From UBA4575 sp002386945 (GTDB taxonomy: Bacteria; Pseudomonadota; Gammaproteobacteria; UBA4575), in assembly GCA_943789445.1 (NCBI GenBank), contig CALSUC010000001.1:496001-560000 (forward strand): a stretch of DNA of 64,000 nucleotides. The letters run 5' to 3'. The position numbers and the translations under genes are program-made. The notes below the pieces were generated by a model that saw only the letters and a program-made list of their open reading frames with translations, did no database searches and was not told the origin of the DNA. Shown here piece after piece: positions 52,006 through 61,403 of the stretch (its first letter is position 1; each line of letters opens with the position of its first letter).

Positions 52006-52716
52006 TTAGTCTTCGACCTTAGGTATGCGAGTGCTCAGGCTAACAATTTGCTGTATGGCTAACGGCTGATCGACGATGAAATCGGCGCCCCAAGTGTTGA
52101 CGTCCATTTGTGGGTCAACGTAGCCATAGGCTGCTACCGCAGTATACATGCCTGCCGCGTTACCCGCATGGATGTCGCGTGGGTCATCACCGACATAGAG
52201 GCAATGCTGGGGCTGACGTTGGATTTGTTGGCAGGCCAGTAGTAAGGGGTCAGGATGAGGTTTGCGTCGAGGCAGGGTGTCACCGCTAACGACGCAGGCT
52301 GCACGCTGGTCTAGGCCTAAGTGGGCAAGCACCTGAGCGGTTAGAAAGCCCGGTTTGTTGGTTACTATCCCCCAAGGGATGCCAGCTGCTTCAATCCACT
52401 TTAAGATGGTTTCTATGCCAGCGTAGGCGGCGGTATCAATGCAGACGGCGGCGTTGTAGTGATCGAGGAATTGTAGTCTTAGACGTTCAAACTCGTCGGT
52501 GTCTAGCACTTCGGGGAAACCTAGGCGGGTGAGTGCAACGCTGCCCTGTGATACTTGGCTGCGTGCGATCTGTCGATCGGCTGGTGGTCGGCCAACACTG
52601 GCCAACAGGGCGTCTAAGGCGTTGACTAGGTCGTCAGCGGTATCTAGCAGAGTGCCATCTAAATCAAATAAGACCGCATGCACGGGGGTCAGTGAATTGC
52701 TCTCTGCGCTACCCAT
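52006..52716 (-). CDS. mupP: HAD phosphatase, MupP/Gph type
   Basis: 236 residues with HAD motif I VLFDLDGTLLDTADDLVNAL, motif II IVTNKPGFL, motif III KPHPDPLLLAC and motif IV YVGDDPRDIHAGNAAGM. In Pseudomonas the gene between ubiG and yciK is MupP, which dephosphorylates MurNAc-6-P in cell-wall recycling; phosphoglycolate phosphatase (Gph) cannot be excluded from sequence alone. Confidence 0.85.
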   Translation of the reverse strand: MGSAESNSLTPVHAVLFDLDGTLLDTADDLVNALDALLASVGRPPADRQIARSQVSQGSVALTRLGFPEVLDTDEFERLRLQFLDHYNAAVCIDTAAYAGIETILKWIEAAGIPWGIVTNKPGFLTAQVLAHLGLDQRAACVVSGDTLPRRKPHPDPLLLACQQIQRQPQHCLYVGDDPRDIHAGNAAGMYTAVAAYGYVDPQMDVNTWGADFIVDQPLAIQQIVSLSTRIPKVED

Positions 52717-52726
52717 ATTCTGTAAT

Positions 52727-53425
52727 TTAAGCCGGTCGGTGTGCGTGCATCATGTAGTTCACGGTAACGTCTTTGCCTAGCCAATAGTTGCCACTGAGCG
52801 GGTTGTAGCTCATGCCGATCAGGTCTTGGTTGTCTAAGCCTGCGGTACGAATCCAGCCATCGAGTTCAGCCGGTTTAATGAATTTGGCATACTCATGCGT
52901 GCCCTTCGGTAGCAGGTTGAGGACATACTCAGCACCCACAATAGCGAATAGATAGGACTTTGGATTACGGTTGATGGTGGAGAAGAATAGATCGCCACCG
53001 GGTTTAACCAATTTTGCGCAGGCCTCGATGATCTTGTCTGGCTGCGGCACGTGTTCTAGCATCTCTAGGCAGGTGACTATGTCATAGCTAGCGGGCTCAC
53101 GTTCGGCCAAGGCCTCGGCTGAAATCTCTTCATACTCGACATTTGCGGCTGATTGTTGCGCGTGTAGCCTGGCTACTGATAAGCCTGCAGTCGCCAGATC
53201 GATGCCTTTTACTTTGGCGCCACGTAGCGCCATGCTCTCGCTCAGGATGCCACCACCACAACCGATATCGACGACTCTTTTAGTGTCGAGTCCGGCCTTT
53301 TCATCGATGTAGTTCAGGCGTAGTGGATTGATGTCATGTAGTGGTTTGAATTCACTGTCTTTATCCCACCAGCGTGCGGCGAGGTCATCAAACTTGCTTA
53401 GTTCTTCTTTATCAAAATTTTCCAT
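52727..53425 (-). CDS. ubiG: Ubiquinone biosynthesis O-methyltransferase
   Basis: Performs both O-methylations in ubiquinone synthesis. 232 residues with FDDLAARWWDKDSEFKPLHDINPLRL, SAM motif VVDIGCGGGILSESMA and CLEMLEHVPQPDKII. Follows mtaD on the same strand, the same order as in Pseudomonas. Confidence 0.97.
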   Translation of the reverse strand: MENFDKEELSKFDDLAARWWDKDSEFKPLHDINPLRLNYIDEKAGLDTKRVVDIGCGGGILSESMALRGAKVKGIDLATAGLSVARLHAQQSAANVEYEEISAEALAEREPASYDIVTCLEMLEHVPQPDKIIEACAKLVKPGGDLFFSTINRNPKSYLFAIVGAEYVLNLLPKGTHEYAKFIKPAELDGWIRTAGLDNQDLIGMSYNPLSGNYWLGKDVTVNYMMHAHRPA

Positions 53426-53469
53426 ACGATCCTCATACTTAGCGCATGCCGTAATAACAGCGTAGGTGT

Positions 53470-54783
53470 CTAGGGTTGAATGCGCTCGCGCCAGCTATGG
53501 GCCTTAGTGATGATCTCGTCTTCACTAATCGTTGTTAGGCTGCGTTTGCGTACTAGTTGGCGACCGGCAACAAAAACGTCTTCTACCTGCGTACGGTCTA
53601 CAGCATAAAGTAGATGGCTGTAGGCATCGTAAATCGGCTGCGCCTCTATGCTACTGCAATCGATCGCAATAATATCGGCTGCTTTGCCTTTTTCTAATGA
53701 ACCAATTTGATCACCCAGCCCTAGTGCAATAGCCGCATCTAAAGTGGCCGCACGCACCGCAAGGCGCGCATTGAAGGCTGCTGCGTCACCGCTGACGCCC
53801 TTGGCTAATAAGGCCGCAGTACGCATCTCTGAGAACAGGTCGAGGTCATCGTTACTGGCACTACCATCGGTGCCTAGTATAACCTTGCTGCCGCTTTTCA
53901 AAAGTTCGTTTACAGGGCAAAAGCCGCTGGCCAGTTTTAGATTGGATTCAGGGCAATGCACGACAGTGACACCAGCTTCAGCCACTAGACTGATTTCTTC
54001 CTGAGTTAACTGCGTCATATGGACTGCAAGTAAATTTGGATTTATCAGGCCTAGTTCGTGCAACCTAGCGATAGGGCGCTTGCCATGTTGTTTAAGACTG
54101 TCTTTGATTTCAGCAGCAGTCTCATGCACGTGCATGTGTACAGCAAGGTCTAGCTCATTGGCATAACTGCTGAGTTTTTTCAGGGTGTCATCGGCAACGG
54201 TGTAGGGGGCATGTGGGGCAAACACGACATTAACCAGTGGGTCGGCCTTGTATTGATCAAACAGGCTCAGTCCCTTAGCGAAGTATTCATCGGTGGTGTT
54301 GGCATAGGCGCTGGGGAATTCGATAATGATCATACCGACCACGCTGCGCATGCCAATGGCCGAGGCCGCTCTTGCGGTCACTTCGGGAAAGAAATACATG
54401 TCGTTAAAGCAGGTGATGCCGCCACGCAGCATCTCGGCGATAGCCAGCTCACTGCCATCATGCACAAACTGTGCGTCGACCCATCGATTTTCAGTCGGCC
54501 AAATATGCTCATTGAGCCAGCGTTGCAATGGTTGATCACTACCAAGACCTTTTAATAAGGACATGGCGGCGTGGCTATGGGCGTTGATCAGTCCGGGCAT
54601 TAGGATATGCTCGTCGTATTCAATATGTTGATTGGCTTGATACTGTTGCAAGGCCTCTGCCGTTGGCAGTAGATCAATAATACGGCCTTGATCAATCGCA
54701 ATAGAATGATCAACTAAAATAGAGTCTTGCGGGTCTACGGGGAGTACCGTGCCTGCAGAGAGTAAGGTTTGGATAGATCGCAT
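53470..54783 (-). CDS. mtaD: 5-methylthioadenosine / S-adenosylhomocysteine deaminase
   Basis: Amidohydrolase of 437 residues: metal ligands in MPGLINAHSHAAM, AVHMHVHETAAEI (His), VVHCPESNLKLASG and ILGTDGSASNDDLDLFSEM. In Pseudomonas it deaminates MTA to methylthioinosine, the first step of a methionine-salvage branch that ends with MtnA, whose gene is divergent 159 bp away here. Related TRZ/ATZ hydrolases are hard to tell apart without assay, but the neighbour supports this role. Confidence 0.88.
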   Translation of the reverse strand: MRSIQTLLSAGTVLPVDPQDSILVDHSIAIDQGRIIDLLPTAEALQQYQANQHIEYDEHILMPGLINAHSHAAMSLLKGLGSDQPLQRWLNEHIWPTENRWVDAQFVHDGSELAIAEMLRGGITCFNDMYFFPEVTARAASAIGMRSVVGMIIIEFPSAYANTTDEYFAKGLSLFDQYKADPLVNVVFAPHAPYTVADDTLKKLSSYANELDLAVHMHVHETAAEIKDSLKQHGKRPIARLHELGLINPNLLAVHMTQLTQEEISLVAEAGVTVVHCPESNLKLASGFCPVNELLKSGSKVILGTDGSASNDDLDLFSEMRTAALLAKGVSGDAAAFNARLAVRAATLDAAIALGLGDQIGSLEKGKAADIIAIDCSSIEAQPIYDAYSHLLYAVDRTQVEDVFVAGRQLVRKRSLTTISEDEIITKAHSWRERIQP

Positions 54784-54942
54784 AGGTGCAACTTACCCTG
54801 CATGGGGCCTGCCAGCAAGCAAGATAGCTGATAGTTTGAGGTGTTAGCCTCAGTAATAGCCCTAAGAACAGCTTGAGGCTTGGCCGTGTTAAAGCAAAGC
54901 CGGTGCAGATAAACCGTAAAGATGAAACCAAGGATATTGAAG

Positions 54943-56007
54943 ATGCAGCCATCATTACCCAACCGTGCCATTGAATGGCGAGAACAGGGCTTGTTCTTGT
55001 TGGATCAGCGATACCTACCGCTAACAGTGGATTTTCTGCAGCTTAAGACACCGCAAGAAGCCTTTGTTGCGATTAAAGAGATGGTCGTGCGCGGTGCCCC
55101 AGCGATAGGGATTACGGCGGCTTATGCGGTGGTCTTGTCTGCGCAGCAGCATAGTCTGTCGAATACGACTGACTCAGAACTACCATCGGTTAAGACTTTA
55201 ATTGCAGTAGATATTGATTACCTGGCCTTGGCGCGTCCTACAGCGGTCAATCTAGCTTGGGCCTTAGCGCGCATGCGGCAAGTCTTGGATGAATGCACTG
55301 CAACTGATGTGGCGGGTCTATGTCTCGCCTTAGAACAGGCTGCGATGCAGATGCAACAAGCCGATGTTATTGCTAATCGGCGTATGGGTGAGTTAGGCGC
55401 CGCCTATATAGAGATGGGTTCGGCGGTGATGACACATTGTAATGCCGGGGCCTTGGCGACGGCCGGTTATGGTACGGCCTTGGGTGTGATCCGTGCAGCG
55501 CATGCGCAGGGCAAGCTTTCTTGTGTCTTTGCTAATGAGACGCGGCCGTGGTTTCAGGGTGCACGCTTAACCGCTTGGGAGTTGCAGCAGGAGGGGATAA
55601 CAACCCAGTTATTGGCTGACTCAGCCGCTGCCAGTGCGATGCAACAGAAGGCGATTGAATGGGTTATTGTCGGTGCCGATCGCGTCGCTGCGAATGGTGA
55701 TGTGGCGAATAAAATTGGCACTTACGCCTTGGCTGTTTTGGCGAGATATCATGGCAAGAAGTTTATGGTGGTGGCGCCAGATAGCACGATAGATATGGCG
55801 ACCTCCAGTGGTGCCGATATTGAGATTGAAGAGCGTGCGGCGAGTGAGCTGACCGAATTAAATGGGACTGCTTTTGCGGCCCCTGGGGCGGCGGCATGGA
55901 ACCCAGTGTTCGATGTTACGCCGGCTGATTTAGTCGACGTCTTGGTGACAAACCGCGGGGTTATTGAGGCGCCTAATCGAGCCAAGGTTAAGGCTTTGAT
56001 GGCTTAG
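54943..56007 (+). CDS. mtnA: Methylthioribose-1-phosphate isomerase
   Basis: Methionine salvage. 354 residues: AIEWREQGLFLLDQRYLP, VVRGAPAIGITAAYAVVL, HCNAGALATAGYGTALGVIRA, WVIVGADRVAANGDVANKIGTYALA with the catalytic Asp, and AAWNPVFDVTPADL. ATG 54943 has AAGGA eight bases upstream; ATG 54922 has none. Forms a pair with mtaD and precedes gyrA, as in Pseudomonas. Confidence 0.95.
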   Translation: MQPSLPNRAIEWREQGLFLLDQRYLPLTVDFLQLKTPQEAFVAIKEMVVRGAPAIGITAAYAVVLSAQQHSLSNTTDSELPSVKTLIAVDIDYLALARPTAVNLAWALARMRQVLDECTATDVAGLCLALEQAAMQMQQADVIANRRMGELGAAYIEMGSAVMTHCNAGALATAGYGTALGVIRAAHAQGKLSCVFANETRPWFQGARLTAWELQQEGITTQLLADSAAASAMQQKAIEWVIVGADRVAANGDVANKIGTYALAVLARYHGKKFMVVAPDSTIDMATSSGADIEIEERAASELTELNGTAFAAPGAAAWNPVFDVTPADLVDVLVTNRGVIEAPNRAKVKALMA

Positions 56008-56068
56008 TCTGCTACCCGGCGAGAGTGGCCGCTAGGGCGCCGAGAAAGCAGTCAGATATTGGGTGATC

Positions 56069-56132
56069 TTTTGCCTCAAAAAGCGCCGAAAACGGCAAAA
56101 TTGTGATATACTTTGCGGACTATATCGATATA
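56069..56132 (+). promoter_or_regulatory. gyrA promoter region with nested dyads
   Basis: TATACT (56107-56112) is a good -10, without a good -35. Just upstream TTTTGCC (56069-56075) and GGCAAAA (56094-56100) form an inverted repeat enclosing GCCGAAAACGGC. Just downstream is a 12-bp palindrome TATATCGATATA (56121-56132), close to the expected start. The arrangement would suit a promoter that answers to DNA supercoiling, but that is inference. Confidence 0.55.
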
Positions 56133-56152
56133 AAAAAACCTGAGCAAAATCA

Positions 56153-58774
56153 ATGGCTTCAGTAGCTAAAGAGATTATTGGTGTAAATCTAGAAGACGAG
56201 ATGCGTCGGTCCTATTTGGACTATGCCATGAGCGTCATCGTTGGACGTGCTTTACCGGACGTTCGTGATGGTTTGAAGCCTGTGCATCGACGTGCTTTAT
56301 TCGCCATGCATGTGTTGGGTAACGACTGGAATAAGGCTTACAAGAAGTCGGCCCGTGTGGTCGGTGACGTGATTGGTAAATATCACCCCCATGGTGATAC
56401 CGCGGTGTACGACACGATTGTTCGTATGGCGCAGGATTTCTCTATGCGATACCCGCTGGTCGATGGCCAGGGTAACTTTGGTTCCGTCGATGGTGACGCG
56501 CCAGCTGCGATGCGTTACACCGAAGTGCGTATGGCCAAGATTGCGCATCAGGTATTAGCGGATTTAGAAAAAGAAACCGTTGATTTCACCGCTAACTACG
56601 ATGAATCAGAGCACGAACCTTCCGTCATGCCTTCCCGTGTACCGAATCTCTTGGTTAACGGTTCTTCAGGTATTGCTGTTGGTATGGCGACGAATATTCC
56701 GCCACATAACCTCACCGAAGTAATTAATGCCTGTCTGGCTATGATTGAGCAACCCGATATCACCGTTGCTGAGTTGATTGAAATTATGCCGGGGCCAGAT
56801 TTTCCAACGTCCGCTATTATTAACGGACGCCAAGGCATCCATGAGGCGTATGAAACGGGTCGTGGACGTGTCCATATCCGCTCACGCAGTCATATTGAAG
56901 TGGATGAGAAGAGTTCTAAAGAAAAGATTGTTGTCACTGAGCTGCCTTATCAGGTTAATAAAGCCCGCTTGCTCGAGAAGATTGCCGAGCTAGTTAAAGA
57001 GAAGAAGATCGAGGGTATTACTGAGCTACGCGATGAGTCTGATAAAGACGGTATCCGTGTCGTGATTGAATTGCGTCGTGGCGAAGTCAGTGAAGTCATT
57101 CTGAATAATCTTTATAAACAAACACAGATGCAAAATGTGTTTGGCATCAATATGGTGGCCTTGGTTGATGGTCAGCCACGTCTACTCACGCTGCGTCAGG
57201 TGCTACAAGCCTTCTTACGACATCGTCGTGATGTGGTTACGCGCCGTACTATTTTTGAGCTGCGTAAAGCACGTGAAAAGGCCCATGTATTAGAAGGGCA
57301 AGCGGTAGCCTTAGCGAATATCGATGAAGTGATTGCAATGATTAAGGCGTCATCTAATCCTGCTGAGGCTCGAGCCGCTTTATTGCAGACAGCATGGCAG
57401 CCTGGTGCGGTCACCGATATGTTGCAGCGCGCAGGTGCTGACGCGTCTCGCCCAGAAAACATTGCGGCAGAGATGGGCCTACATGATGGCCAGTACTTCC
57501 TATCTGAAGTGCAAGCACAGGCGATTCTAGATTTGCGTCTACATCGACTGACTGGCTTAGAGCAAGACAAGATTGTTAGCGATTACGCTGAGTTGTTGAG
57601 CTTAATCGAAGGTTTATTACTGATTCTTTCTAGTCCTGAGAAGTTAATGCAGGTGATTCAGGAAGAATTGGCTGAGATTAAAGAAAACTTTGGTGATGAG
57701 CGTCGCACTGAAATTAGTTCAGCGCGCGTTGACCTGAGCCTAGAAGACTTAATTCAAGAAGAAGATGTAGTCGTTACCCTGTCTCATGCTGGCTATGCGA
57801 AGTCACAGCCATTAGATGTGTATCAAGCACAGCATCGTGGTGGTCGTGGTAAAGCGGCAACCTCAGTTAAGGATGAAGACTTTGTCGACAACCTATTTGT
57901 CGCCAATACACACGACACCATCTTATGCTTCTCAAGCTTGGGTAAAGTGTATTGGATGAAGGTTTACGAGCTACCGCAGGCGGGTCGTACCTCGCGTGGT
58001 AAACCTATTGTGAACCTATTACCACTGCAAGAAGACGAGCGTATTAATGCAATCTTGCCAGTGAAAGACTTTACGCAGGAAGCCTATGTCTTTATGGCAA
58101 CCAGTCAGGGTGTGGTCAAGAAGACTCCTCTGGAGGATTTCTCGCGTCCACGCTCCAGCGGCATTATTGCCTTGGATCTACGCGAAGGTGATCATCTCAT
58201 CGGGGTTGAAATAACCACTGGTGAATATGATGTGATCTTAGTCGCGAGTACCGGTAAGTCGATTCGTTTTGCTGAACAAGATGTGCGTCCAATGGGTCGT
58301 ACAGCAACCGGTGTCCGTGGTATGCGTATCGATGAATCGCATGAAGTGATTTCAGTCATGGTGGTTGAGCATAATGATGAGACCCATCAGGTCTTGATTG
58401 GCACAGCCAACGGTTTCGGTAAGCGCACACCAATGCAGGACTTCCCACAACAAAAACGTGGTGGTCAGGGCGTGATTGCAGTGCAGACAACAGATCGAAA
58501 TGGTGATGTTATCGGTGCGGTGATGGTGGCCGAAGATGACCAAGCAATGTTGATTACTGACCAAGGTACCCTGGTACGTACGGCAGTGCATGAGATCTCA
58601 TCTATGGGACGTAATACGCAAGGTGTGACTTTGATTCGCCTAGGTGAAGATGAGCACATGACAGAGATCGAGGCGGTGCAAACCCTAGAGGGTGCAGATG
58701 ATGCGATCGATAGTGCTGATGATGCTTCAGTGGATGATGATTCCTCAGATAGCAGCGAGCCAACGATTCACTAG
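56153..58774 (+). CDS. gyrA: DNA gyrase subunit A
   Basis: 873 residues. The breakage-reunion domain has the catalytic Tyr in AAMRYTEVRMAK and the quinolone region HPHGDTAVYDTIVRMAQD: Thr replaces Ser at the E. coli 83 position, as in wild-type Pseudomonas, and Asp87 is kept. The C-terminal pinwheel contains the gyrase-specific box QHRGGRGK, which tells it from ParC. The tail is very acidic (DDAIDSADDASVDDDSSDS). Followed by serC 46 nt later. Confidence 0.98.
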   Translation: MASVAKEIIGVNLEDEMRRSYLDYAMSVIVGRALPDVRDGLKPVHRRALFAMHVLGNDWNKAYKKSARVVGDVIGKYHPHGDTAVYDTIVRMAQDFSMRYPLVDGQGNFGSVDGDAPAAMRYTEVRMAKIAHQVLADLEKETVDFTANYDESEHEPSVMPSRVPNLLVNGSSGIAVGMATNIPPHNLTEVINACLAMIEQPDITVAELIEIMPGPDFPTSAIINGRQGIHEAYETGRGRVHIRSRSHIEVDEKSSKEKIVVTELPYQVNKARLLEKIAELVKEKKIEGITELRDESDKDGIRVVIELRRGEVSEVILNNLYKQTQMQNVFGINMVALVDGQPRLLTLRQVLQAFLRHRRDVVTRRTIFELRKAREKAHVLEGQAVALANIDEVIAMIKASSNPAEARAALLQTAWQPGAVTDMLQRAGADASRPENIAAEMGLHDGQYFLSEVQAQAILDLRLHRLTGLEQDKIVSDYAELLSLIEGLLLILSSPEKLMQVIQEELAEIKENFGDERRTEISSARVDLSLEDLIQEEDVVVTLSHAGYAKSQPLDVYQAQHRGGRGKAATSVKDEDFVDNLFVANTHDTILCFSSLGKVYWMKVYELPQAGRTSRGKPIVNLLPLQEDERINAILPVKDFTQEAYVFMATSQGVVKKTPLEDFSRPRSSGIIALDLREGDHLIGVEITTGEYDVILVASTGKSIRFAEQDVRPMGRTATGVRGMRIDESHEVISVMVVEHNDETHQVLIGTANGFGKRTPMQDFPQQKRGGQGVIAVQTTDRNGDVIGAVMVAEDDQAMLITDQGTLVRTAVHEISSMGRNTQGVTLIRLGEDEHMTEIEAVQTLEGADDAIDSADDASVDDDSSDSSEPTIH

Positions 58775-58820
58775 CGGTCTGCATAAATTTGCAGGTTGAG
58801 GCCGTCTTGCAGAATAGATT

Positions 58821-59903
58821 ATGAGTCAGCGCCAACATTATTTTGCAGCGGGTCCAGCCGCGTTGCCTGACAGCGTTAAGCAACAGATCCTGCTTGATAT
58901 CCGCGAGTATGCTAACAGTGGTTTATCTATTCTTGAGCTGGGTCATCGCTCCGCTGAATTTGCCGCTATTATTGAACAAGCGCGTCAATTGCTACGCTCT
59001 CTTTATGCCATTCCCAATGAATTTCAGATCCTCTTTATGCAGGCGGGTGCCACTGGCCAATTTGATGCCCTGCCATTAAATCTACTCTCCAATAAGTCGC
59101 TGATGACCTATGTCGATAGTGGGCATTGGTCGCGTCGATCAGCCGAGTTTGCGCAAAAGTATGGCCGTGTGCAGATGCTGTCGGCAGTAACAGAAAATAA
59201 GACAGCTGATGGTGTTGCCGTGACTGCTAGCGATCGGAATGATTGGCAGATTACAGCCGATAGTGCTTATCTTCATGTCACCCCAAATGAAACGATTGAA
59301 GGCATTCAGCTCGCTGATGTCACCGATGTAGCTGTGCCTGTAGTGGCAGATATGACGTCTTGTTTATTAATGCGGCCGATTGATTTTGAGCACTATGATT
59401 TGGTTTATGCGGGTGCACAGAAAACCTTAGGTATTGCCGGTGTTACCGTTGTTATTGTGCGCGAAGATTTGCTGCAGCAAGCGGCAGAGCAAACCCCTTA
59501 TATGCTGCGTTATGACATCCATGCGCAACAACAATCGATTGTAAATACGACCCCTGTTTTTGCGGTCTACTGTGTTCTGCGTATGTTGCAATGGCTACAG
59601 GCACAGGGTGGTTTAGCACCGATGCTGGCTGCTGCTAATGAGCGTTCAGCCCTGCTATATCAGGCAATTGACGCGCAGCCACTGACCTCCAACAAGATTG
59701 CGGATGAGCTGCGTTCACAGATTAATGTGAGTTTTGATATCCGTGATGAACAACGGTTACAGAGGTTCTTGGCGCAGGCTGAGGCGCAGGGGCTGTTGGG
59801 CTTAGCGGGTCATCGCAAACAGGGTGGTGTGCGTGCCAGTATGTATAACGGCACTACGTTGTCGGCGGTCGAAGCATTAGCCGATATGATTGCAGCACTC
59901 TAG
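58821..59903 (+). CDS. serC: Phosphoserine aminotransferase
   Basis: PLP enzyme of serine and pyridoxine synthesis. 360 residues: FAAGPAALPDSVKQQI, SILELGHRSAEF, FMQAGATGQFDALPLNLL, LHVTPNETIEGIQ, YAGAQKTLGIAGVTVVIVRED with the Schiff-base Lys, and GHRKQGGVRASMYN at the end. Its 3' end overlaps that of the epimerase by 4 bp. Confidence 0.97.
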   Translation: MSQRQHYFAAGPAALPDSVKQQILLDIREYANSGLSILELGHRSAEFAAIIEQARQLLRSLYAIPNEFQILFMQAGATGQFDALPLNLLSNKSLMTYVDSGHWSRRSAEFAQKYGRVQMLSAVTENKTADGVAVTASDRNDWQITADSAYLHVTPNETIEGIQLADVTDVAVPVVADMTSCLLMRPIDFEHYDLVYAGAQKTLGIAGVTVVIVREDLLQQAAEQTPYMLRYDIHAQQQSIVNTTPVFAVYCVLRMLQWLQAQGGLAPMLAAANERSALLYQAIDAQPLTSNKIADELRSQINVSFDIRDEQRLQRFLAQAEAQGLLGLAGHRKQGGVRASMYNGTTLSAVEALADMIAAL

Positions 59904-60907
59904 GCCTGGTAGTACTCGCGGTACCAGCGTACAAAATTTTCTATGCCGAGCTCAATAGGGGTGTCTGGCTTGTAAGCAAAATCAGTCACTAAATCTTCTA
60001 CGTCGGCATGCGTATCGAGGACATCACCGGGCTGCATGGGCAATAAGTTGCGTTCTGACTTTTGGCCAAGACAATCCTCTAACACCTCAATATAGCGAAT
60101 CAATTCGGTTGGCTGTTGGTTACCAATATTGTAGATACGGTAAGGGGCATGACTGCGGCTAGGCTCGGCGGATGCCGCGTTATAGTCTGGGTTGGCTTCA
60201 GGTGCTTGATCGAGCACGCGCATAACGCCTTCAACAATGTCATCTATGTAAGTGAAATCACGTTGATGTTTGCCGTAGTTATAGACGTCGATGGCTTCAC
60301 CGGCCAAGATCTTTTGGGTGAATTTAAATAGAGCCATGTCGGGTCGACCCCAGGGGCCGTAAACGGTGAAAAAGCGCAGACCAGTGCAGGCTACTTGGAA
60401 CAAGTGGGCATAGGTGTGGGCCATTAATTCATTGGTCTTCTTGCTTGCGGCATACAGACTGAGTGGGTGATCCACGGTGTCGTTAACATTGAACGGTAGT
60501 TTACTGTTGCCACCGTAGACCGAGCTGCTGGAGGCAAAGACTAAATGTTGCACTGGATAATTGCGGCAGGCCTCTAGGATATTCATAAAGCCAACAATAT
60601 TAGAGTCGATATAGGCGTGTGGGTTTTCAATCGAATAACGTACCCCCGCTTGCGCGGCTAAATTGACTACGCGATCTGGGCGTTGTTGTTGGAATAGCTG
60701 ATTGATTGCATCGCGGTCTTCTAATGCGATCTGATGTTGTTGAAATGCGGGATATGTTTCGGTGCGCGCTAGGCGGGCCCGTTTCAAGCTTGGTGAGTAG
60801 TAGTCATTCAGATTGTCGACACCAATTACTTCATCGCCACGTTGCAACAGACGTAGGCTGAGTGCGTTGCCAATAAAGCCGGCGGAGCCGGTGACGAGTA
60901 TTTTCAT
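59900..60907 (-). CDS. NAD-dependent epimerase, UDP-glucuronate 4-epimerase-like
   Basis: 335 residues of the extended SDR fold: ILVTGSAGFIGNALSLRLL, VIGVDNLNDYYSPSLK, NLAAQAGVRYSIENPHAYID, FASSSSVYGGN, catalytic YAASKKTNELM and FFTVYGPWGRPDMALFKF. These point to UDP-glucuronate/UDP-glucose 4-epimerase. The product would feed surface polysaccharide, consistent with the neighbouring exosortase-type genes. Confidence 0.88.
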   Translation of the reverse strand: MKILVTGSAGFIGNALSLRLLQRGDEVIGVDNLNDYYSPSLKRARLARTETYPAFQQHQIALEDRDAINQLFQQQRPDRVVNLAAQAGVRYSIENPHAYIDSNIVGFMNILEACRNYPVQHLVFASSSSVYGGNSKLPFNVNDTVDHPLSLYAASKKTNELMAHTYAHLFQVACTGLRFFTVYGPWGRPDMALFKFTQKILAGEAIDVYNYGKHQRDFTYIDDIVEGVMRVLDQAPEANPDYNAASAEPSRSHAPYRIYNIGNQQPTELIRYIEVLEDCLGQKSERNLLPMQPGDVLDTHADVEDLVTDFAYKPDTPIELGIENFVRWYREYYQA

Positions 60908-61121
60908 GCGTCATGTTCGCGTTGCATCATGGTGATGTCAAATGCTGTGTTTGGGCCTTGATCGACGTCTGTTCTATGCGTCTAGCCGCTACAGGGTCTT
61001 TCAGGGTAGAATGGCGCGCTATTTTGTTACTGAGCAATCTTGTGGGGGTTGGTTTTATTGCTACCCCAGTTTCAGGTTAGGCGCAGTTGGCAATTCGAAA
61101 GACTTCATTGGATGAGCGGTA

Positions 61122-61376
61122 ATGGTAACAGTGGCACAGGTGTTGGACGTGGTAGCAGAGAGTCTAGGCTGCACTATGGATGTGCGTGCAATGCAGGCAG
61201 AAGATGCCCTCTTGGGTGTGTTACCAGAACTGGATTCAATCGGTATTGTAGCGCTGATTACAGCCCTGGAAGATCGCTTTGATGTCCACTTTGAAGATGA
61301 TGATCTGGATGCAGAAGTATTCGCAACAGTGGCGTCATTGTTGGCTCATATCAATACGCGATTAGAGCAAGCGTAA
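61122..61376 (+). CDS. Acyl carrier protein
   Basis: 84 residues, acidic, with the 4'-phosphopantetheine serine at Ser39 in ELDSIGIVALITALE. It is not the fatty-acid AcpP (no DSLDTVE). Next to the PLP decarboxylase and AMP-dependent ligase it fits the carrier protein of the exosortase-A associated set. It is convergent with them, not co-transcribed. The 214-bp gap upstream shows only a weak -10-like TAGAAT near 61008. Confidence 0.8.
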   Translation: MVTVAQVLDVVAESLGCTMDVRAMQAEDALLGVLPELDSIGIVALITALEDRFDVHFEDDDLDAEVFATVASLLAHINTRLEQA

Positions 61377-61403
61377 ATCCCCTCTAAGATTTTATCAGCC
61401 GTA

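Noticed and set aside
61040..61282. 80-aa plus-strand ORF overlapping the acyl carrier protein gene
   Set aside because: It is a different frame of the acyl carrier protein region without homology; the carrier protein has the phosphopantetheine site.
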